In this document: positions 45,301 through 54,062 of the stretch, one piece after another
Position numbering within the stretch: position 1 is the stretch's first letter
Layout: the number at the start of each line of letters is the position of its first letter
DNA from: Bacteroidetes bacterium HGW-Bacteroidetes-7
Lineage (GTDB): Bacteria; Bacteroidota; Bacteroidia; Bacteroidales; UBA932
Length of the DNA: 64,000 nucleotides
Assembly (NCBI GenBank): GCA_002842465.1
Contig: PHDA01000001.1
Location: 1-64,000 of the forward strand
Direction of reading: 5' to 3'
The notes under the pieces: model-generated
Seen by the model: only the letters and a program-made list of their open reading frames with translations
Database searches by the model: none
What the model was told of the DNA's origin: nothing
Translations under genes and position numbers: made by a program

Positions 45301-46236
45301 CTATTTGTTGTATAATTCCTTTCCGATACGGAAATCTGTGAAGTTCTCCCCGGTTACATTTTTATAAAATTTACTGAAATGGGCAGGGTCTTTGAAACCT
45401 AAAGAGTATGCTATCTCCTTTGAAGATAGCGAAGTGTTTACACCCAAGCGTCTTGCCTCCAACACAATCCTCTGCTGAATCATCTCTTTGGCATTAACAC
45501 CTGTTGAATCTTTTATTACATTGTTAAGGTAATCGGCAGTTACACTTAATGCAGATGCGAATTGCGATACCTGATGCCATTTACTGAAATTTTCTTCAAG
45601 TAAATCTTTGAAGTCACCTATCAGCGTATTACCAGTTTGAGCATATTGTGTATTGCTGTTTTTTTGGGCAGGCAGATGTTTGTGACATTCAATCAGAAAA
45701 ATCTTAAGCCAAGATGCCACTGCTTCGTTTTTAAACCTTTCACATCCGGCTTTAACATGATTTATTTCAGAATTAAAGAGAGACACTATCTCTTTTCCTG
45801 CCAATTCAAGCATAGTCTCTTCGCCCTCTTTTATATCTAAAGGCAAAGAGGTGTTGCCACTTTCGAAAAGAGAGAGCGCTCGTAAAAAATCGTGGGTTAT
45901 GTTGTGTTTACAGAGAAAATCACCGGTAAACATAAGTACAAGTCCCAGAGGCTCTGTATGCGATACTACCTGGTGTACCTGACCGGGGGATAGAAAAAAA
46001 AGTCTGCCCGGCTTCATTTCGTGTGATGTAAAATCAATCATATGAACACCGGTACCCTGCTTCACCCAAATAATTGTATAAAAGTTATGTCTGTGAGGAT
46101 CATCGGACTCACCTCCTGTCTCCTCCCAAATCTCCTCCATTGTACGATAGGCAAACATAACAGGATTGTCCTCATGATAAAGATCAAATGAAGGTATTGC
46201 GTTTGCAACAGATTCGGTAAAAAATGAATTTTTCAT
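45301..46236 (-). CDS. AraC-family transcriptional regulator
   Basis: A 311-residue regulator. The N-terminus is a cupin sensor (DPHRHNFYTIIWVKQG, about residues 45-60) and the C-terminal 95 residues hold two helix-turn-helix motifs, the second ending with YSLGFKDPAHFSKFYKNVTGENF. The start overlaps the folK stop (ATGA, 46233-46236). It lies upstream of the pirin and nitroreductase genes and is the likely regulator of that pair. Confidence 0.9.
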   Translation of the reverse strand: MKNSFFTESVANAIPSFDLYHEDNPVMFAYRTMEEIWEETGGESDDPHRHNFYTIIWVKQGTGVHMIDFTSHEMKPGRLFFLSPGQVHQVVSHTEPLGLVLMFTGDFLCKHNITHDFLRALSLFESGNTSLPLDIKEGEETMLELAGKEIVSLFNSEINHVKAGCERFKNEAVASWLKIFLIECHKHLPAQKNSNTQYAQTGNTLIGDFKDLLEENFSKWHQVSQFASALSVTADYLNNVIKDSTGVNAKEMIQQRIVLEARRLGVNTSLSSKEIAYSLGFKDPAHFSKFYKNVTGENFTDFRIGKELYNK

Positions 46237-46823
46237 GTTTTTTTGATCACTACCGAGTTATCTTCACATTCGGCCAGCAGTTGTTTAACAGTGATTCCCA
46301 ATACGGGGTGAATAAGATTGGGGGCGATCTGGGCAACCGGCTCTAATACAAACCTTCTAAGGTGCATTCTAGGATGTGGTATTGTGAGCTTTTCACTCGC
46401 TTGTACCAAATCTCCATAAAAGATGATGTCAATATCAATTTCCCTTGAAGAGTATTCTCTTTCACCATTCTCATTCTCATTCTGTTTCTGTTTCTGCTTA
46501 TTTTTCTGTTTCTCTTTTTCTTTTTCTTTTTCTTTTTCTTTTTCTTTATCTTTTTCTTTATCTACTTCTTCTCCCCTTACCCTTCCCAGTTTTTCTTCAA
46601 TTGCAAGCACCTTTTCAAGAAGCTCTTCCGGTTTGAGTTCTGTGTCAATTAGAACGGCTCTGTTTAAAAACCATTCATCTGCGTCAAAACCCCAGGGTTC
46701 GCTCTCATATAGTGATGAGAGGATGCACACTCCCGATGATAAATCTGACACCATTTCTGACGCCCGCTCTATTAGCAAAAGCTTGTCTCCTCTGTTGCTT
46801 CCAAGAAGAAGGATTGATTTCAT
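46233..46823 (-). CDS. folK: HPPK (FolK) with Lys-Glu repeat insertion in the catalytic loop
   Basis: A 196-residue 6-hydroxymethyl-dihydropterin diphosphokinase, the folate-pathway enzyme. The N-terminal LLLGSNRGDK, FLNRAVLIDT, and C-terminal SREIDIDIIFYGD and LTIPHPRMHLRRFVLEP are intact. Between LGRVRGEE (78-86) and EYSSREIDID (123-132) there is an extra low-complexity segment of about 35 residues, made of KE repeats followed by QK and NE repeats. Normal HPPKs have only a few residues there, the catalytic loop that closes over ATP. The insertion is in frame. It starts on the DUF59 stop codon (4-nt overlap) and overlaps araC, so it belongs to the suf-folK run. Confidence 0.85.
   Translation of the reverse strand: MKSILLLGSNRGDKLLLIERASEMVSDLSSGVCILSSLYESEPWGFDADEWFLNRAVLIDTELKPEELLEKVLAIEEKLGRVRGEEVDKEKDKEKEKEKEKEKEKQKNKQKQKQNENENGEREYSSREIDIDIIFYGDLVQASEKLTIPHPRMHLRRFVLEPVAQIAPNLIHPVLGITVKQLLAECEDNSVVIKKT
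46464..46565 (-). repeat. Hexanucleotide microsatellite inside folK
   Basis: On the + strand the segment is built of TTCTTT-type hexamers (purest at 46511-46560), decaying at its left end to degenerate versions. On the coding strand it reads as Lys-Glu pairs, then Gln-Lys and Asn-Glu pairs. A 6-bp unit keeps the frame, so slippage would change insertion length rather than switch the gene off. Confidence 0.9.
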
Positions 46824-47122
46824 AACATACCCAGCTCAAAAAGAGCCTCTTCGCTCATTCTGTCTCTGTCCCATGGCGGGTCAAATGTGAGCTCAATTGC
46901 CACATCATCAATAGATGGCACCATCGAAACTGCATCATGGACATCCTGCAGCAACTCATCTACCATTGGGCAGTTGGGTGCGGTAAGCGTCATCTTAATA
47001 AAAGCTTTACGATTAATGTCAACCCTAATTTCATAAATCAGCCCCAAATCATATACATTAACGGGTATCTCAGGGTCGTAAACCTGTTTGAGGGCCAATA
47101 CAATATTTTTCTCTACGCTCAT
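46820..47122 (-). CDS. DUF59/MIP18-family Fe-S assembly protein
   Basis: A 100-residue protein with the DUF59 core VYDPEIPVNVYDLGLIYEI (about 14-32) and the conserved cysteine motif TLTAPNCPMVDEL (Cys about 51). These SufT/PaaD-like proteins help mature iron-sulfur enzymes. It lies between sufE and folK, with a 4-nt overlap to folK and 15 nt from sufE, which supports a suf-related operon. Confidence 0.9.
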   Translation of the reverse strand: MSVEKNIVLALKQVYDPEIPVNVYDLGLIYEIRVDINRKAFIKMTLTAPNCPMVDELLQDVHDAVSMVPSIDDVAIELTFDPPWDRDRMSEEALFELGML

Positions 47123-47137
47123 AATTATTAAATTTAT

Positions 47138-47551
47138 TTATGCAGAGTAGGCCATTGCATAGATTTTTATCTGTTTGATCATAGAAAGCAAACCGTTTGC
47201 CCTTGTTGGGGAAAGGTTCTCTTGAAGGCCAATCTCATTTAAAAAATTCAAATCAGCATCAATTATCTCTTTAGGCGCTCTTCCTGAAAAGACCCTTACC
47301 AGTAAAGATATTATCCCTTTGGTAATAATCGCATCACTGTCTGCGGTAAAATGAATAAGACCATCTTTAAATTCTGCATTTAACCATACTCTTGATTGAC
47401 AGCCTTTTATCAGGTTTCCTTCAAGCTTTTCACTCTCTTTAATTATTGGGAGCGACTTCCCAAGTTCAATCAAATATTCATATTTATCCATCCAATCAGT
47501 GAAAATCGAGAACTCCTCGACAATTTGCTGCTCAACCTCTTTAATTGTCAT
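47138..47551 (-). CDS. sufE: SufE-family sulfur-acceptor protein
   Basis: A 137-residue SufE-like protein. C51 in IKGCQSRVW accepts sulfane sulfur from SufS and passes it to the cluster scaffold. Residues 80-137 are the usual helical end. It is 84 nt downstream of sufS and 15 nt before DUF59. Confidence 0.92.
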   Translation of the reverse strand: MTIKEVEQQIVEEFSIFTDWMDKYEYLIELGKSLPIIKESEKLEGNLIKGCQSRVWLNAEFKDGLIHFTADSDAIITKGIISLLVRVFSGRAPKEIIDADLNFLNEIGLQENLSPTRANGLLSMIKQIKIYAMAYSA

Positions 47552-47635
47552 TATATAATCTATTATTTTTTAATTTCTTACTCTTGGTTACTTTATCTAT
47601 TGGTACATGGAAATCTACCAAAACATTTAGTTGTT

Positions 47636-48862
47636 TTAAGATAACATTTTTATTGCTCGCTTTAAGGAGGCAATAAAATACTCCGCCTCCTCAATTGTAT
47701 TATAGGCAGCAAAGGATGCACGAAGCATCGCCTCAACTCCAAACCTTCTCATAAGCGGCTCGGCACACATCTGTCCCGAACGTAAAGCAACTCCCATCTT
47801 ATCCATAATCATTGCCAGATCTGATGGATGGGCGCCATTGACGGTGAATGAAAATAGAGAAATTCTGCTGTCTCCCCTTCCGTAAAGTCTTAATCCATCA
47901 ATCTTTAAAAGCTCTTCTGTCATATAGTCAACAATTGACTGTTCCATTTTATCAAGTAACTTTCTGTCAATTGACTCTACGAACCTAATAGCCTCTGCCA
48001 TTGCAGCAGCACCTATAAAATTAGGGGTTCCTGCTTCAAACTTAAGAGGAAGAGGAGCGTATGTAGTCTTCTCTAGAGTAACAGTATCTACCATGTCTCC
48101 TCCTCCCATCCACGGCGGCATACTATCAAGAATCTCTCTTTTCCCGTATAAAACACCTGTGCCTGTTGGTCCATAAAGTTTATGCCCCGAAAATACATAG
48201 AAGTCACAATCAAGCTTCCGGACATCTGTCTCTATGTGTACAATACTCTGAGCTCCATCTATCAGAACAGGAATTCCCTTTGCGTGGGCCTTAAAGATTA
48301 ACTCCTCTACGGGGTTTATCAGTCCCAAAACATTTGATATATGAGAAACAGATACAATTTTAACGGAGCTGTCAAGCAGGTTGTCAAGCATATCCATTCT
48401 CCAGTGTCCATTTTCATCAACCGGAATAACTCTCAGGTTTGCCTCTTTGCTTTGACAAATCATTTGCCAGGGGACAATGTTGGAGTGATGCTCAGCCTCT
48501 GAAATCAATACCGAGTCCCCCTTTTTTAAATGTTTCCCTCCATAGCAGACCGCCACAAGGTTTATTGAAGCAGTTGTTCCTGAGGTAAAAATTATCTCCT
48601 CCCGTTGAGCTGCATTCATGAATTTTCTTGTAACCTCTCTTGACTCTTCATAAAGCTCTGTGGTTTTAGAACTTAACTCATGTACGGCCCGGTGAATATT
48701 TCCATTGACTCCGGAATTCATCAAGTTTACCATATCAATTACCTGCTTTGGCTTTTGAGCTGTTGCTCCGTTATCCAGATAGACAAGTTTTCTGGAGTTA
48801 ACCGTCTGCTCTAGTGCGGGGAAAAGTGATCTTATTGTCTCTATGTCCGATATTTTATTCAT
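47636..48862 (-). CDS. sufS: Cysteine desulfurase SufS
   Basis: A 408-residue PLP enzyme. The cofactor lysine is K228 in SGHKLYGPTG, and the active-site cysteine C366 lies in RSGQMCAEP (a variant of the common RTGHHCAQP). The chain is complete. It supplies sulfur for iron-sulfur clusters through SufE. It is the first gene of the minus run; a -7 box TAATTTTG (minus strand, 48900-48893) is upstream in the region shared with ruvA. Confidence 0.95.
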   Translation of the reverse strand: MNKISDIETIRSLFPALEQTVNSRKLVYLDNGATAQKPKQVIDMVNLMNSGVNGNIHRAVHELSSKTTELYEESREVTRKFMNAAQREEIIFTSGTTASINLVAVCYGGKHLKKGDSVLISEAEHHSNIVPWQMICQSKEANLRVIPVDENGHWRMDMLDNLLDSSVKIVSVSHISNVLGLINPVEELIFKAHAKGIPVLIDGAQSIVHIETDVRKLDCDFYVFSGHKLYGPTGTGVLYGKREILDSMPPWMGGGDMVDTVTLEKTTYAPLPLKFEAGTPNFIGAAAMAEAIRFVESIDRKLLDKMEQSIVDYMTEELLKIDGLRLYGRGDSRISLFSFTVNGAHPSDLAMIMDKMGVALRSGQMCAEPLMRRFGVEAMLRASFAAYNTIEEAEYFIASLKRAIKMLS

Positions 48863-48892
48863 CTGGTTATTACTATGTGAGGGTTACCGTTG

Positions 48893-48942
48893 CAAAATTA
48901 ACAAAACAAAGTTGCCGTTTATACCTTAAAAACATAAATTTG
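48893..48942. promoter_or_regulatory. Divergent promoter boxes for sufS (-) and ruvA (+)
   Basis: Plus strand: GTTG (48911-48914), 20 nt, TAAATTTG (48935-48942), leading to ruvA. Minus strand: TAATTTTG, the reverse complement of 48893-48900, leading to sufS, with no clear -33 box. Confidence 0.55.
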
Positions 48943-48967
48943 CATCAAAAGTTTATATCCCCCGGGC

Positions 48968-49561
48968 ATGTACGATTATATCAAGGGAGAACTTACCGAG
49001 CTTACACCAACCGAGGTAGTTCTGGAAAACAATCAGATAGGCTATAAAATACTTATATCCCTTCAAACTTACTCAAAGCTCAAAATGGCCGAGAGCACAA
49101 AGCTTTTCATTTATCACCACCTAAGGGAAGACAATGAGCAGCTTTACGGTTTCTATGATAAAGACGAGAGATCGCTTTTCACAAATCTGATTGAGGTTTC
49201 CGGCATTGGCCCTAACAGCGCCCGAATGATGTTATCATCGTTATCTTCTGACGAAATTAGAGGCGCAATAATTTCAGGTGACGTTAACAAGCTCAAGAGC
49301 ATTAAGGGCATAGGCCTTAAAACCGCCCAAAGGCTTTTAATTGAGTTAAAAGACAAGATGGTAAAAAGAGGTTCAGGAGATGATTTCTCCGGCTCCTTTA
49401 TTCTTCCCCAGGCAAATCGCCAAAGGGAGGAGGCCGCTTCGGCTCTTGTTTTGCTTGGTTTTTCAAAAGCCAATGTAGAAAAGGTATTGGACACACTAAT
49501 AAAAGAAAATCCCTCCTACTCGCTTGAGGAGCTTATCAAGCTTTCTCTTAAAAGACTATAG
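48968..49561 (+). CDS. ruvA: Holliday junction DNA helicase subunit RuvA
   Basis: A 197-residue protein. The N-terminal OB-like domain starts MYDYIKGELTEL, the two helix-hairpin-helix motifs are VSGIGPNSARMML (about 77-89) and IKGIGLKTAQRLL (about 112-124), and the small domain III (about 150-197) ends with LEELIKLSLKRL. It binds Holliday junctions with RuvB. gcvH follows at 46 nt. Confidence 0.96.
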   Translation: MYDYIKGELTELTPTEVVLENNQIGYKILISLQTYSKLKMAESTKLFIYHHLREDNEQLYGFYDKDERSLFTNLIEVSGIGPNSARMMLSSLSSDEIRGAIISGDVNKLKSIKGIGLKTAQRLLIELKDKMVKRGSGDDFSGSFILPQANRQREEAASALVLLGFSKANVEKVLDTLIKENPSYSLEELIKLSLKRL

Positions 49562-49578
49562 AATAATTTATAATTTCA

Positions 49579-49586
49579 TACATTTG
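49579..49586 (+). promoter_or_regulatory. Candidate -7 box (TACATTTG) for gcvH
   Basis: TACATTTG fits TAnnTTTG and ends 21 nt before the gcvH start codon. No clear -33 box. Confidence 0.4.
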
Positions 49587-49607
49587 TAAAAATTTAAACG
49601 TAAAAAG

Positions 49608-49982
49608 ATGAATATTCCAGCAAATCTTAAGTATTCTCACGATCACGAGTGGGTAAAAGTTGATGGCAACATTGCAACTGTTGGTATTACCGATTTTGCA
49701 CAGAGCCAGCTTGGTGACGTGGTGTTTGTTGACATCCCTTCTGAGGGAGAGACTCTTTCAAAATCTGATGTTTTTGGAGCAATTGAGGCAGTTAAAACAG
49801 TAGCTGACGCACTTATGCCTGTATCAGGTAAAATTATTGAGATTAATACAAATCTTGAAAGTTCACCAGAGTCAGTAAACAAAGACCCTTATGGTGAAGG
49901 ATGGATGGTTAAAATCGAGTTGAGCGACCCTTCTGAGTTAGACTCACTAATGGATGCAGAAGCATACGGCGCAATTATCTAA
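49608..49982 (+). CDS. gcvH: Glycine cleavage system H protein
   Basis: A 124-residue lipoyl carrier. K63 in GAIEAVKTVADAL is the lipoylation site, and the NIPANLKYSHDHEWVKVDG N-terminus is typical. It shuttles the methylamine group between P, T and L proteins. No other gcv gene is in the window. Confidence 0.97.
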   Translation: MNIPANLKYSHDHEWVKVDGNIATVGITDFAQSQLGDVVFVDIPSEGETLSKSDVFGAIEAVKTVADALMPVSGKIIEINTNLESSPESVNKDPYGEGWMVKIELSDPSELDSLMDAEAYGAII

Positions 49983-50014
49983 ATAATATCGCACGCAAAA
50001 CCGCATTTACTTAT

Positions 50015-50054
50015 AAAACCTGCTGTCAAAAATGTCAGCGGGTTTTTATTTTTT
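50015..50054 (+). terminator. Rho-independent terminator after gcvH
   Basis: Stem CCTGCTGTCA/TGTCAGCGGG with one mismatch and one wobble pair, short A loop, then TTTTTATTTTTT. Confidence 0.8.
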
Positions 50055-50089
50055 AATAAATTTACCATTATTTATATTATTCAGCAGAT

Positions 50090-51112
50090 ATGATTCACAG
50101 TTTTGGGAGTGACAACCACTCCGGAGCGGCACCACAGATTATGGAGGCAATTGCTAAGGCTAACTCCAATTTTGCCGTAGCTTATGGAGAAGACCCTTTT
50201 ACAAAAGAGGCCGAGGATATTTTCAAGAGAGACTTTGGACCTCAAACCGAGGTGTTTTTTGTTTTTAACGGAACCGGAGCAAATATTCTGGCGCTAAAAG
50301 CCCTTACAAACACCTTCAATTCAATTTTATGTGCCGAATCTGCTCATATAAACGTTGATGAATGCGGAGCTCCCGAAAAACTAACAGGATGCAAGCTTGT
50401 TCCAATAACGCCTGTTAACGGCAAGGTCTCTGTTGAATCTGTTAAGAAAGAGCTTAAGGGTTTTGGGTTTCAGCACCATTCTCAACCAAAAGTGCTCTCA
50501 ATTTCTCAGCCAACCGAGCTTGGAACACTTTATTCACCTAAAGAGATTAAGGAACTGGCAGATCTGATGCATAGTCATGATGGCTATCTTCACATTGACG
50601 GATCAAGAATTTCAAACGCTGCAGCTGCCCTTAATATGAAAATCAGAGAGTTTACTTCAGATCTTGGAGTTGACGCCCTCTCATTTGGCGGCACCAAAAA
50701 TGGTATGCTCATTGGAGAGGCGGTTGTTTTCTTTAAACCTGAATTAGCCGAAAATTTTCTCTATCTTAGAAAACAAGCAGCTCAACTATTCTCTAAAAAC
50801 CGATTTATTGCAGCACAGTTTACCGAATTTTTAAAAGACGGCCTTAATATTCGCCTCGCTTCTCATTCAAACTCTATGGCTAAGTACATGGAAACTAAAC
50901 TCAAAGAGATTTCTAAGGTAATAATTACCCGGCCGGTTGAAACAAACGGAGTATTTGCAATTATGGACACAAAAATTACCGAGAAACTTATGGAGAAACA
51001 TTTTTTCTACATTTGGGACGAAGAGACGGGCGAGGTAAGGTGGATGTGCTCATGGAATACTCAAAAAGATGATATTGATAAATTTATAAACGATCTCACA
51101 GCGCTTCTTTAA
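50090..51112 (+). CDS. Threonine aldolase-family PLP enzyme
   Basis: A 340-residue fold-type I lyase with K203 in SFGGTKNGMLIGEA as Schiff-base lysine, preceded by HIDGSRISNAAAAL (the Asp-x-x-Arg that binds the pyridoxal ring). This matches low-specificity L-threonine aldolase or related beta-eliminating lyases; the substrate cannot be fixed. It lies 20 nt ahead of an acyl-CoA synthetase. Confidence 0.9.
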   Translation: MIHSFGSDNHSGAAPQIMEAIAKANSNFAVAYGEDPFTKEAEDIFKRDFGPQTEVFFVFNGTGANILALKALTNTFNSILCAESAHINVDECGAPEKLTGCKLVPITPVNGKVSVESVKKELKGFGFQHHSQPKVLSISQPTELGTLYSPKEIKELADLMHSHDGYLHIDGSRISNAAAALNMKIREFTSDLGVDALSFGGTKNGMLIGEAVVFFKPELAENFLYLRKQAAQLFSKNRFIAAQFTEFLKDGLNIRLASHSNSMAKYMETKLKEISKVIITRPVETNGVFAIMDTKITEKLMEKHFFYIWDEETGEVRWMCSWNTQKDDIDKFINDLTALL

Positions 51113-51131
51113 ACCCTAAACACTACAAACT

Positions 51132-52907
51132 ATGGAAGTAAAAAGAACATTTGACCTTTTAGAAAAGCTCATTAAGGAGTATCCAAAAGATGATATTCTA
51201 AGCAGAAGAGTGAACGGCAAATGGATTAAGTACTCTTCTGACAGCTACTACAGACATTCACATCTGCTTGCATACGCCTTTCTGGCCCTTGGACTCAAGA
51301 AAGATGACAAGGTTATTACCATAAGCAATAATAGGCCGGAATGGAACTTTATTGATATGGGTCTTAATTTGGCAAATTGCGTCCATGTACCTGTCTATTC
51401 GACGCTCAGTAACGATGATTACCTCTACATTCTTAACCACAGCGATGCAAAAGCAATATTCCTTGGTGGAGAAGCTGTTGTCAAAAAAATTATGCCATTA
51501 ATCCCTCAACTCGATAGAGATATTATGGTATTTGCAATTGACAAGGCAGAAGGTATTAAGTCAATAGACTCGCTTTACGATTTGGGCAAGGATAAAGAGG
51601 CTGAATTTGAAGAAGTTATCGAAAATAATAAGAAGAATATTGACGAAAACGAACTGGCTACAATCATCTATACATCAGGTACTACAGGAACCCCAAAAGG
51701 TGTTATGTTATCTCATAAAAATTTGGCATTTACCTTTATAGGTTCTGCAAATCAGCAAATTAGAGACCATAGGCACAAAATGCTAAGTTTCCTTCCTCTT
51801 TGTCATATTTATGAAAGGAGTATGAACTACGATTATCAGTATATGGGCATAAGCACCTATTATGCTGAGAGCCTTTCAACAATTGCTTCTGATCTTGCTG
51901 ACTGCCAGGCAGACGGCTTTTGCTCAGTGCCAAGGGTTTTAGAGATGATGTTTAACAAACTTGAGGCTGCTGGAAAAGATTTGAAGGGTGTTAAGAAGTT
52001 AATTTACAAATGGTGCTTCTCAATTGCCTGCAAATTTGACTATGACAAGCAGGGTTTCTTTTACGACCTTAAATACAAATTAGCTGACAAACTTGTTTAC
52101 AGCAAATGGAGGGCTAAACTCGGAGGCAAAGAGATGCTCATTGTATCAGGAGGTTCATCTATTCAGGCTAAAATTATTAGACTATTTACAGCTGCAAAGC
52201 TTTATATATTTGAAGGTTACGGTATGACAGAAACCTCTCCGATTATTGCTGTTAACAACCCTCGTGAGATGATTATTAAGATTGGAACCGTTGGTAAAGC
52301 AATGGAGGGCACTGAGATGATGATAGCACCTGACGGAGAGATTCTTACACGCGGGCCACACATTATGCTGGGTTATTATAAAGATCCTGAATATACCAAA
52401 GAGATTATTGACAGCGATGGATGGCTTCACACCGGAGACATTGGTGTTATGGTAGATACAATTTTCCTTAAGATAACTGACCGCAAAAAGGAGATATTCA
52501 AGCTATCTGCAGGTAAATATGTAGCTCCACAGGTTATTGAAAATATGCTAAAAGAGTCTTCTTACATTGAAAATTGCATGGTAATAGGTGAAAATCAAAA
52601 GTTTGCTTCGGCAATTATAATTCCTGATTTTAACAGACTTCATTTCTGGGCTGCCAAGAACAAGATTCATTATGCCGACAATGCAGAATTAATTCAGAAT
52701 CCTGCAGTTATTGCAAAGGTTAACAAGGAGATAGATGTCGTTAATAAAAAACTTGCTGCACACGAACAGATTAGAAGAGCAAAACTCGTTGCAGACGAAT
52801 GGACCCCAATTAACGACTTATTATCACAAACATTAAAGCTTAAAAGGCATAATATTAAAGCCAAATATCAGAATTTGATAAACGATATTTTCAATACAGA
52901 AAGTTAG
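51132..52907 (+). CDS. Long-chain acyl-CoA synthetase (AMP-forming)
   Basis: A 591-residue ANL-superfamily enzyme that activates fatty acids through an acyl-adenylate. Motif A3 is TIIYTSGTTGTPKGVMLSH (about 176-194), motif A5 is EGYGMTETSP (about 358), and motif A7 is HTGDIG, with a final LSQTLKLKRHNIKAKY segment carrying the A10 lysine. Length and motifs resemble the FadD15-type of Bacteroidetes. The downstream GNAT is 2 nt away. Confidence 0.92.
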   Translation: MEVKRTFDLLEKLIKEYPKDDILSRRVNGKWIKYSSDSYYRHSHLLAYAFLALGLKKDDKVITISNNRPEWNFIDMGLNLANCVHVPVYSTLSNDDYLYILNHSDAKAIFLGGEAVVKKIMPLIPQLDRDIMVFAIDKAEGIKSIDSLYDLGKDKEAEFEEVIENNKKNIDENELATIIYTSGTTGTPKGVMLSHKNLAFTFIGSANQQIRDHRHKMLSFLPLCHIYERSMNYDYQYMGISTYYAESLSTIASDLADCQADGFCSVPRVLEMMFNKLEAAGKDLKGVKKLIYKWCFSIACKFDYDKQGFFYDLKYKLADKLVYSKWRAKLGGKEMLIVSGGSSIQAKIIRLFTAAKLYIFEGYGMTETSPIIAVNNPREMIIKIGTVGKAMEGTEMMIAPDGEILTRGPHIMLGYYKDPEYTKEIIDSDGWLHTGDIGVMVDTIFLKITDRKKEIFKLSAGKYVAPQVIENMLKESSYIENCMVIGENQKFASAIIIPDFNRLHFWAAKNKIHYADNAELIQNPAVIAKVNKEIDVVNKKLAAHEQIRRAKLVADEWTPINDLLSQTLKLKRHNIKAKYQNLINDIFNTES

Positions 52908-52909
52908 TT

Positions 52910-53842
52910 ATGAGAATTCATATTGCAACAGCTGAAGATGCTCACTCCATATCAAAAATATGGAGTGAGTGCTTTACTGATGACACCAATTACATCGATA
53001 ACTTTTTAAATAACTGCTTACCCCACTGTAAAACCTTTCTGCTAACTCCCAAAAACGAAGATAATGCGGTAGCTTCGCTCTCAGTTTTGCCCTGCTATAC
53101 ACAATACAAAGGTAAAAATTACAAAGGGGGCTATGTTTATGCTGTTGGCACATTACCTGAACACAGAGGTAAATCATATTCAAAATACCTTACCGAAGAG
53201 GCTTTTCGTTATGCCCGTATTGAAAAACTCTCATTTCTGGTTGTAAAACCTGCAACAGAATCTCTCTATGAGCTATATTCAAAACTCTCTTTTGATACTA
53301 CACTTTACGAAAAAATAACAAAAATACGAACAAACAGAAGCTATAACTTCACCTCAGATGGGCTGATTATGAGTAAAAGAGTGCCTACAGTAAGGTCGTT
53401 TACTCTTTTTTGGGATATTGATCGTATCTATAATCTAAGAGAACGTTATCTCTCCAAAGAAAGCATCTTACATAGTAAGGAGATACTCTCATACGCAATA
53501 AAGGAAATCTCTTATAGAAAAGGATCTTTTGAATCTTTCTATTATTCAAATCAGAAAGATGATCCTGTTTTCTACGTCTGTTATCCTTCTGAAAATAATG
53601 ATTCATTAGTTTATGTAATAGATCATAATATAAACAATGGTAGTGTATTAGATGATTTTATCTCTGAAAATACATCTACATTTCCAAACCTGAAATACTA
53701 CCAATTTATAAATCTTCCAAACATAGTTAGCAAGAGATGTCGTACAAAAAAAATAAAGTCGGCTTTAGTAAAATCATTTGAGGAGGATTCGGGATTTAAT
53801 AAGCACCTCTCAAAACTCAGGCTTTCACTACCCATGGAGTAA
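52910..53842 (+). CDS. GNAT-family acetyltransferase, 310 aa
   Basis: A two-module acetyltransferase of the Eis-like size class. The N-terminal half has the acetyl-CoA loop VGTLPEHRGKSYSKYL (R-G-x-x-Y-S) at about 82-97 and the following VVKPATESLYELYSKLSF. The C-terminal half (about 150-310) is unlike the first and may form a sterol-carrier-like lid. It is translationally close to the acyl-CoA synthetase (2-nt gap), so a role in lipid or peptide acylation is possible. Confidence 0.75.
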   Translation: MRIHIATAEDAHSISKIWSECFTDDTNYIDNFLNNCLPHCKTFLLTPKNEDNAVASLSVLPCYTQYKGKNYKGGYVYAVGTLPEHRGKSYSKYLTEEAFRYARIEKLSFLVVKPATESLYELYSKLSFDTTLYEKITKIRTNRSYNFTSDGLIMSKRVPTVRSFTLFWDIDRIYNLRERYLSKESILHSKEILSYAIKEISYRKGSFESFYYSNQKDDPVFYVCYPSENNDSLVYVIDHNINNGSVLDDFISENTSTFPNLKYYQFINLPNIVSKRCRTKKIKSALVKSFEEDSGFNKHLSKLRLSLPME

Positions 53843-53860
53843 TATTAATCCCACAAAATA

Positions 53861-53897
53861 AAAAGATGTTCCTCGTGGAACATCTTTTATTTTTTTA
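53861..53897 (+). terminator. Rho-independent terminator after the GNAT gene
   Basis: A perfect 12-bp stem AAAAGATGTTCC/GGAACATCTTTT with a TCGT loop, then a T-rich tail. Its stem also contains the parS-like sequence at 53867-53882. Confidence 0.85.
53867..53882. promoter_or_regulatory. parS-like palindrome (site 1)
   Basis: TGTTCCTCGTGGAACA matches the broad bacterial parS consensus TGTTNCACGTGAAACA at 14 of 16 positions. It lies in the stem of a terminator, so the symmetry may have another cause. Confidence 0.35.
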
Positions 53898-54062
53898 GCT
53901 TTCAGCATGATATGAGCATTATTGAATTTAAATTGTTGCTTAATATCAACTAAGCTGATGATCTGGAAATTTTGAAAATTTTAAATAAAATTTTTTAAAA
54001 GGGCAAATCATTCCAATGTTTCTAAAAACAAACAATAGACAGAACAATAACAAGAATAAGAT

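Noticed and set aside
46423-46890. 155-aa Ser/Phe-rich open frame on the + strand
   Set aside because: It is antisense to folK and arises from the hexamer repeat; its composition is an artefact of the microsatellite.
53898-54062. Replication origin in the A+T-rich gap beside mnmG
   Set aside because: No DnaA box cluster (TTATCCACA-like) is visible, and dnaA or parAB are not in the window.
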